From CAZDDI01 sp964504195 (lineage in GTDB: Bacteria > Chloroflexota > Anaerolineae > B4-G1 > SLSP01), in the NCBI GenBank assembly GCA_964504195.1, contig CAZDDI010000025.1:1-54984 (forward strand): a stretch of 54,984 nt of DNA, in the 5' to 3' direction. A program made the translations under genes and the position numbers. Below the pieces are notes generated by a model. It saw only the letters and a list, made by a program, of their open reading frames with translations, was not told the origin of the DNA and did no database searches. Below, piece by piece: positions 50,141 to 54,984 of this stretch. Each line of letters begins with the position of its first letter. Position 1 is the stretch's first letter.

Positions 50141-50992
50141 ATGCTACGAAACGTAAAAAACTATCTGCGCCCCACTTCTGTTGAAGAAGCGGTGGCGATG
50201 GCGCAATCCAATCCCAACGCGGTTTATCTGGGCGGCGGAGCATGGGTGGTAGCCCAGGGTGATCCACACTTGGAGACGGTGGTGGATTTGCAGGATGTGG
50301 GGCTGGGTGTCATTGAGGGTACGTTGGATAATGTACGCATTGGTGCGTGTGCCTCGCTGCAAGCTATCATCGAGCATAGCGACGCTGGCGTTATCGCCGA
50401 TGGCTTACTGGCGACAGCCGCCGACTTCACGCAATCCCGTAACCTGCGCGAGCAAGGTACGCTGGGTGGCGCGCTCATCATTGCTGATGCTGCTGACCCG
50501 CTCACTACCGCGCTGCTGGTGCTGGATACCGAAATCCTCTATGCCGATCCCCTGATGCACACGGCCCCTTTCACCAGCTTCGTGGCCTATCGTGACCGGC
50601 TCGTGAAGACGCGCGTGCTGTTGACCGCCGTGCGCATTAAGCGTCCGCCGGCGCGCAGTGGCGCGGCCTTCACTGTAGTCGGGCGCACGCCTAAAGACCA
50701 GCCCATCGTCTGTGCGGCCGTTTACGTTGGGGTAGAGGAGGGCCTGCCAGCAACGTTGCGGATTGCAGTTGGCGGGGCGGACGTGGCCCCGGTCCGGTTG
50801 CACAAGGCCGAGCATCTACTCAAGGGCCAGTTGCTCTCACCGGATAAAATTGCTACTGCGTTACAACCGGCCCTGGCTGAGCTCCATCCTGTGGGCGATT
50901 TTCGCGGCTCCCCCGCGTACCGCCTGGAAATGGCCGAAGTTCTTGTGCGCCGTGCTCTCGTTGAAGCCTGGGAGCGTGCCCGCCGGGCCTGA
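50141..50992 (+). CDS. FAD-binding medium subunit of a molybdenum hydroxylase (XdhB/CoxM type)
   Basis: 283 residues, with ACGGAGGT upstream. The FAD_binding_5 domain (about 1-170) shows YLGGGAWVVAQ and TLGGALIIADAADP, in place of the more usual T-I-G-G-N-I; the CO_deh_flav_C domain follows (about 180-275). In xanthine dehydrogenases this subunit carries electrons from the iron-sulfur subunit to FAD. Placement after a nucleoside importer suggests purine catabolism, but the molybdenum and iron-sulfur subunits are absent on both sides, so partners must be encoded elsewhere. A diverged flavoprotein with a new role is the alternative. Confidence 0.83.
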   Translation: MLRNVKNYLRPTSVEEAVAMAQSNPNAVYLGGGAWVVAQGDPHLETVVDLQDVGLGVIEGTLDNVRIGACASLQAIIEHSDAGVIADGLLATAADFTQSRNLREQGTLGGALIIADAADPLTTALLVLDTEILYADPLMHTAPFTSFVAYRDRLVKTRVLLTAVRIKRPPARSGAAFTVVGRTPKDQPIVCAAVYVGVEEGLPATLRIAVGGADVAPVRLHKAEHLLKGQLLSPDKIATALQPALAELHPVGDFRGSPAYRLEMAEVLVRRALVEAWERARRA

Positions 50993-51092
50993 GAGAGGTG
51001 TATCTGCTGATAACTAACCTTAGTTGCAATTCGGGGGCATTCAGGGCACGGAGTGTTTCTTTTGATGCTTATCCATAGAAGCAGTGAATTCT

Positions 51093-51241
51093 AATACGGT
51101 TTTTGCTACCGTACACTTGTAGATTTTTGTCACGAATTCACTCGAATTAACACGAAAACAATAAGAAATTCGTAAAATTCGTGCTAATTCGTGGCTAAAA
51201 CTGAATGCGCTTGGAAAATGTACGGTAGACAAATACGGTTT
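51093..51241. mobile_element. Candidate 149-bp MITE-like element
   Basis: AATACGGTTT occurs as a 10-bp direct repeat at both edges (51093-51102 and 51232-51241). Three bases inside each lie 10-bp inverted ends, CTACCGTACA (51106-51115) and TGTACGGTAG (51219-51228). The interior (51131-51198) holds CACGAATTCACTCGAATT-type near-repeats and their imperfect complement. No coding capacity. Confidence 0.6.
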
Positions 51242-51254
51242 AGTTAAGAATCTA

Positions 51255-51359
51255 TCCGAAAATTCACAAAGGCGATGGGTGAGCTTGTCGAAACCACCGC
51301 CGGGGTTCGGCAGGCGGTGGGTGAGCCTGCCGAACCCCACCCCCGCCGGAATTTTCGGA
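51255..51359. repeat. TCCGAAAATT-ended REP-type element
   Basis: The outer arms are TCCGAAAATT and AATTTTCGGA. The inner hairpin is GGTTCGGCAGGC / GCCTGCCGAACC, and GAGCTTGTCGAAACCACCGCCGG is its left flank. A diverged copy is at 10101-10184. Confidence 0.7.
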
Positions 51360-51404
51360 CAGGTTCAATTGCGTTGGAGATTTATTGTTTTAAGGGGAAT
51401 CAGG

Positions 51405-54400
51405 ATGCTCACACTTGAGGAATTTCAACAGCGGCTTGCGCACCTCTCTCAGCAGCATCGTGCTGCCTGGCCGGAGCGCCTCGCGTCCGTGTTGGAGCTC
51501 CTTACGCTTCTCACCGGAGCGGATTGGGGGCAGTTGGTGCTCGTCAACGGCGATTTTGTCTTACAACACACCGCTCAGTGGGGGGAAGAACTCCCGTCTT
51601 TCCCGATGGCTGTGCATTGGCCGGAACGCTTCAGTGGTGTGGGTTTGTTGTCGCCTACTGCTGTTGTACCTGGTTGGACCTTGCCGTTCCCTTCCCATAC
51701 GGCGATACCTGTTGGGTTGTTGTTCTGCGGTGCGCTGTCGGAGACCCCGTCGCCGGAGACATTCGAGACTGCTGCCGCATTGTTGTCGCCGTTGCTGCTC
51801 TCCATTGTCTACGAGCGTCAGCTGGAGAAAAATCTGGAACTGGAACATCGTCACCGGTATTTTTCTGAGGCGCTGAAAAAACTCGACCCTACGTTGAGTA
51901 TTTCGGCTTTGCTGGCTGAAGTTGGAGAACTGTCCGGGCAAGTGTTGCCCGTTGATCATCTGCTGCTCTTTTCTACTCACGAAGACGCGTTTGCAATTCA
52001 CTACATTCAGGGCTTTTCAGAAGCAGGTGCGCAGGAGCTCTTGCGTGCCTATCAACACCAGCTCGCCATGAATCACACCCACACCCATACATTGCTCCAC
52101 GTTACCGATGTTTGGGAAGACCTGCCTGCATTAGCCGCTGTTGCCCATAAGGAAGATTTTCGCACGTTCCTGTCATTGCCCTTTCAGATCCCGGAACGCC
52201 GCCAAGGCGCCTTATTGTTGGCGCGCACTCAAACACAGCCTTTTACCTTACCCGAACTTTCGTTGGCGCTCACCTTTGTCAATCAGGCTGCGCTTACTTT
52301 GTATAACGAGTATCTCTTTCGACAGGAACGCTCACAACGGGAGTTGTCTCAGGCGTTGGCTGAGGCCGCCTCTGCACTGACGCGCTTTCTGGAACTAGAT
52401 CAAGTGCTGGATGAGATTTTGGTGCAGTTGCAGCGGGTGGTTCCGCATGATGCGAGCAACATTATGCTTATTGAAGAGGGGTATACCTGCGCAGTGCGCT
52501 GGCGTGGGTATGAGGCGTTTGAGTGTGAGGAGGTGGTGCGCAGCAATCGCTTCCCGTTGCAAGCAGTTAATATCCGCCGTATGTTGGAGAAACGTTCTCC
52601 GCTAGTGGTGGCTGATACGCATGCTGATCCGGAATGGGTATGCACACCGGGTTTGGAGTGGCTGCGCTCTTATGCCGCTGCGCCCATTATCATCGGCAAT
52701 GAAGTGGTGGGGCTGATTAACGTAGATAGCCAGTATCCGGGTTTTTTCAATGCTACGCATGTACAACCCCTCAGGGCGTTTGCCGATTATGCCACCATCG
52801 CCCTGAAAAATGCCCGCTTTTTTGAGGATGCACGTAATCGGCAAAGCTATCTCGAAGGCCTCAATGCAGTCATTTCTGCTGTCAACCAGGCGCTTAATTT
52901 GGATGATATCCTCCAGTTGGGTCTGGAACGCGCGTTACACTTCGCTGAGATGGAGCGTGGTGGGCTGTATTTGTGGAACCCTCGCGATGAGCAGCTCCAA
53001 TTGCGTGTGTCTCAAGGGTTGGCAGAGGATGTCGTCGCACGGGTGCGTGTCTATCGTTCTGGTGAAGGGCTTACGGGTAAAGCGTTTTCTGAGCGGCGGG
53101 CGTTGTTGGCTCCGGATGTTGGGACGCTGCGTGCGGACATTGCGGAAGAACAGGCACATTTCATTAAGGCGCAGATTAGCCTACCCTTGTTGGTGGAAGG
53201 GCAAGCGGTTGGTGTGATGAGCCTCAATCGTCCGCATGGGCGCCCCATCACGGCTGAGGCCGAGCTATTGTTGCGCGCTATCGCTGATCAGCTGGCCGTT
53301 GCGGTGCAGCGCGGGCAGCTGGCAAGCCAGCTCCAGGAACAGTTGAGCGCCGTGCAGCATCTTTATGAAACCAGCGCTGCGTTGCTGGTGCAAACCAACA
53401 CGCGCGCAGCCTTGTTTTTGTTATTGCGCACGTTGCACGATTTGCTACAGAAGAACGTCATCGCGTTGGCTTTCTATTGTTGTGTGGGTGCAGGCTGGGA
53501 GCGAACGCGGGTCTATTACAACCGTGATCTTGATCTGGATGCGCCACCTTGGTTGGAGGGTGTGGTTTGGGAGGATGAAGGCGTATTGTTGGAACAATGC
53601 CATCAAGCGCGTCATGTAATGCGCATCACCGCATTGGATGCAGATTCTAACGCTTACTGGGAGCAGGTGACGGCAGTGGGCGCGCGGCAAGCTTTGTATT
53701 TTCCTCTACATTTGCCGACCGGCGAGAGTTTGGGCGTGGTGGGGTTGTTGTTGTGCAGTGAGGACCCGCTCGCGGCGCGCCACTACGCAGCGGTGATGGC
53801 GTTGTTGCAGCAGGGGACAGCTACATTGAGCCGGGTGCGTCTCTATGAGCAAAGTATGGAGACGGAAAGCCGTTTGCGCGCTATTTTGGAATCCTCGCAA
53901 GATGGCATTTTGCTCATTGGTCAACAGTTGGCGGTGCAGTATGTGAATGGGCGCGCAATGGATTTGCTGACATTGCCGGGTTTTTCTGCTGAGTGGGAAC
54001 GGCGCGTGTTTTCGGAGCTTATCGCTGCCGTGGAATCCTGCGCACCCCAGTTGGCGCAATGGTTGGCGCGCAGCGCCCGGCAGTTGGAATCTCCCACGTT
54101 GGCTGGCGAACAGGCGACGCCAACTTTTACCGGGGCGCAGGAACGGCAGATTCAAGTCTATCATTGGCCGGTTTATGCCCATCAAGACGCGCTTCAGGGA
54201 AGCCTCTTTGTATTGCGTGATGTAACTGAACAGAAGGCTCTGGAGCGCATGCGCGATGATTTGCTTCACATGCTTGTTCACGATATGCGCAATCCGCTTT
54301 CGATCATCCAAAACGCCTTACAAATCATGGATGACCCCACGCTGCACACTTCTATTCCCGACATAACCAATTTAGCACTGCGCAATACCGATCGGCTACT

Positions 54401-54917
54401 CACGCTGGTTCATGCGATTTTGGACATTGGGCGTATGGAAACCGGGCGCTTCCAACTGCGCCAGGGAGTTATTGCGTTGCGGCAGATTATTGAGGCGTTA
54501 AAGGGCCGGATTCAGGTTGCATCGAACCAGACCGTGTTTGAGGTCAATGTTCCCACGAATTTACCCAAGTTGTGGGCTGATCCTGAAGTGGTCGAGCGTA
54601 TCTTCCATAACTTGATAGACAATGCGTTTAAGTTCATCCCCCGCAAGGGCGGTGTAATTCGTATTACGGCTACGCACAAGGGCGAGTGGGTTACGATCGA
54701 GGTTTATAACAATGGCAAGCCTATTCCCGAAGATATGAAAGAGCGTCTGTTTAAGAAATTCTCCGCCGGCGAATACCGTGGGCAGGGCTATGGGTTGGGT
54801 TTGGCCTTCTGTCGGCTCGCAGTCGAGGCCCATGGGGGTAAAATCTACCCGGAAAATCACACTGAAGGTGTATCGTTCTACTTCACCTTGCCGGTGACCG
54901 GGAAGGGCAAGGGATGA
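51405..54917 (+). CDS. Soluble multi-GAF, PAS sensor histidine kinase
   Basis: 1170 residues from ATG 51405; the open frame back to 51279 crosses a repeat and is rejected. No membrane helix is apparent. After an unassigned N-terminus come about four GAF-type domains (roughly 170-310, 320-470, 480-640, 650-810), joined by helices such as LDQVLDEILVQLQRVV. A PAS-like domain (about 820-945, ILESSQDGILLIG) leads to HisKA with phospho-acceptor H959 (LVHDMRNPLS) and a HATPase_c domain with NLIDNAFKF and GYGLGLAFC. Cytosolic sensing of several small ligands is likely. No response regulator is adjacent; the receiver-cyclase protein at 30826 is a candidate partner only by coexistence. Confidence 0.9.
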   Translation: MLTLEEFQQRLAHLSQQHRAAWPERLASVLELLTLLTGADWGQLVLVNGDFVLQHTAQWGEELPSFPMAVHWPERFSGVGLLSPTAVVPGWTLPFPSHTAIPVGLLFCGALSETPSPETFETAAALLSPLLLSIVYERQLEKNLELEHRHRYFSEALKKLDPTLSISALLAEVGELSGQVLPVDHLLLFSTHEDAFAIHYIQGFSEAGAQELLRAYQHQLAMNHTHTHTLLHVTDVWEDLPALAAVAHKEDFRTFLSLPFQIPERRQGALLLARTQTQPFTLPELSLALTFVNQAALTLYNEYLFRQERSQRELSQALAEAASALTRFLELDQVLDEILVQLQRVVPHDASNIMLIEEGYTCAVRWRGYEAFECEEVVRSNRFPLQAVNIRRMLEKRSPLVVADTHADPEWVCTPGLEWLRSYAAAPIIIGNEVVGLINVDSQYPGFFNATHVQPLRAFADYATIALKNARFFEDARNRQSYLEGLNAVISAVNQALNLDDILQLGLERALHFAEMERGGLYLWNPRDEQLQLRVSQGLAEDVVARVRVYRSGEGLTGKAFSERRALLAPDVGTLRADIAEEQAHFIKAQISLPLLVEGQAVGVMSLNRPHGRPITAEAELLLRAIADQLAVAVQRGQLASQLQEQLSAVQHLYETSAALLVQTNTRAALFLLLRTLHDLLQKNVIALAFYCCVGAGWERTRVYYNRDLDLDAPPWLEGVVWEDEGVLLEQCHQARHVMRITALDADSNAYWEQVTAVGARQALYFPLHLPTGESLGVVGLLLCSEDPLAARHYAAVMALLQQGTATLSRVRLYEQSMETESRLRAILESSQDGILLIGQQLAVQYVNGRAMDLLTLPGFSAEWERRVFSELIAAVESCAPQLAQWLARSARQLESPTLAGEQATPTFTGAQERQIQVYHWPVYAHQDALQGSLFVLRDVTEQKALERMRDDLLHMLVHDMRNPLSIIQNALQIMDDPTLHTSIPDITNLALRNTDRLLTLVHAILDIGRMETGRFQLRQGVIALRQIIEALKGRIQVASNQTVFEVNVPTNLPKLWADPEVVERIFHNLIDNAFKFIPRKGGVIRITATHKGEWVTIEVYNNGKPIPEDMKERLFKKFSAGEYRGQGYGLGLAFCRLAVEAHGGKIYPENHTEGVSFYFTLPVTGKGKG

Positions 54918-54984
54918 TATATACGCTTATATGACTCTCCTGAAAGAAGTCGCACTTTAACACCACCCCATAGCCCGGCGGCGG

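Larger units (their letters stand above)
50993..51404. other. Gene-free region with MITE-like and REP-like elements
   Basis: 412 bases. It contains a 149-bp element with direct and inverted ends (51093-51241), enclosing a microrepeat hairpin, followed by a TCCGAAAATT-ended REP-type hairpin (51255-51359). No convincing promoter seen. Confidence 0.65.

Overview
The window looks like a chromosomal segment of a Chloroflexota bacterium, probably Anaerolineae or a related class. This is inferred from gene content, not from a marker tree. The supporting signs are a DUF2298 (Chlor_Arch_YYY) membrane protein, a secreted FG-GAP protein ending in a YLPLV-type tail, a soluble-adenylyl-cyclase-like giant protein, several BMP-type nucleoside transport genes, and many GC-rich dispersed hairpins. 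Base composition is moderately GC-rich, with one clearly AT-rich patch near 45.2-46.3 kb.

Layout. 1-600: repeats without a gene. 0.6-7.4 kb, minus strand: DUF2298 protein, ComEA-like DNA-binding protein, Era-like GTPase with DUF697, UbiA/MenA prenyltransferase, M20 peptidase. 7.4-13.5 kb: an exopolysaccharide locus, with sugar-1-phosphate transferase and glycosyltransferase on minus, and a small zinc-ribbon protein, Wzz-like protein, CpsD-like ATPase with a ruined P-loop and RmlA-like nucleotidyltransferase on plus. 13.6-17.1 kb: DUF1622 protein, tRNA-Glu, a divergent GyrI-like/WYL-regulator pair with a palindromic candidate operator, and an orphan BMP lipoprotein. 17.2-26.7 kb: two giants facing each other, a tandem-cyclase/ATPase/TPR protein and a 14-repeat FG-GAP protein with an HExxH metallopeptidase-like region. 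27.2-32.6 kb: a long GH13-type protein, a receiver-GAF-cyclase protein and a 57-residue protein. 32.7-36.8 kb: rpsO-pnp and divergent rnz. 37.2-51.0 kb: two BMP-family nucleoside ABC importers, interleaved with a hotdog thioesterase and a small accessory island (DUF2283-like, NTR/TIMP-like, broken adenine methylase, unknown protein), ending in a lone molybdenum-hydroxylase FAD subunit. 51.4-54.9 kb: a soluble multi-GAF histidine kinase.

The genes suggest a heterotroph that builds surface polysaccharide and salvages nucleosides through two complete BMP importers (lipoprotein, fused ATPase, two permeases each). It carries unusually elaborate cytosolic signalling: two class III cyclase proteins and a GAF-rich kinase.

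The least expected signals are these. (1) A sAC-like cyclase whose two catalytic domains carry complementary halves of one active site. (2) A CpsD homologue with a destroyed Walker A. (3) A second cyclase lacking its transition-state arginine. (4) A 149-bp MITE-like element with matched direct and inverted ends. (5) Several families of intergenic hairpins, one of which supplies the coded C-terminus of the giant cyclase. (6) A recurrent promoter form with TTG-x3, 16 bp, TACAAT. I found no CRISPR array, prophage or intact insertion sequence.
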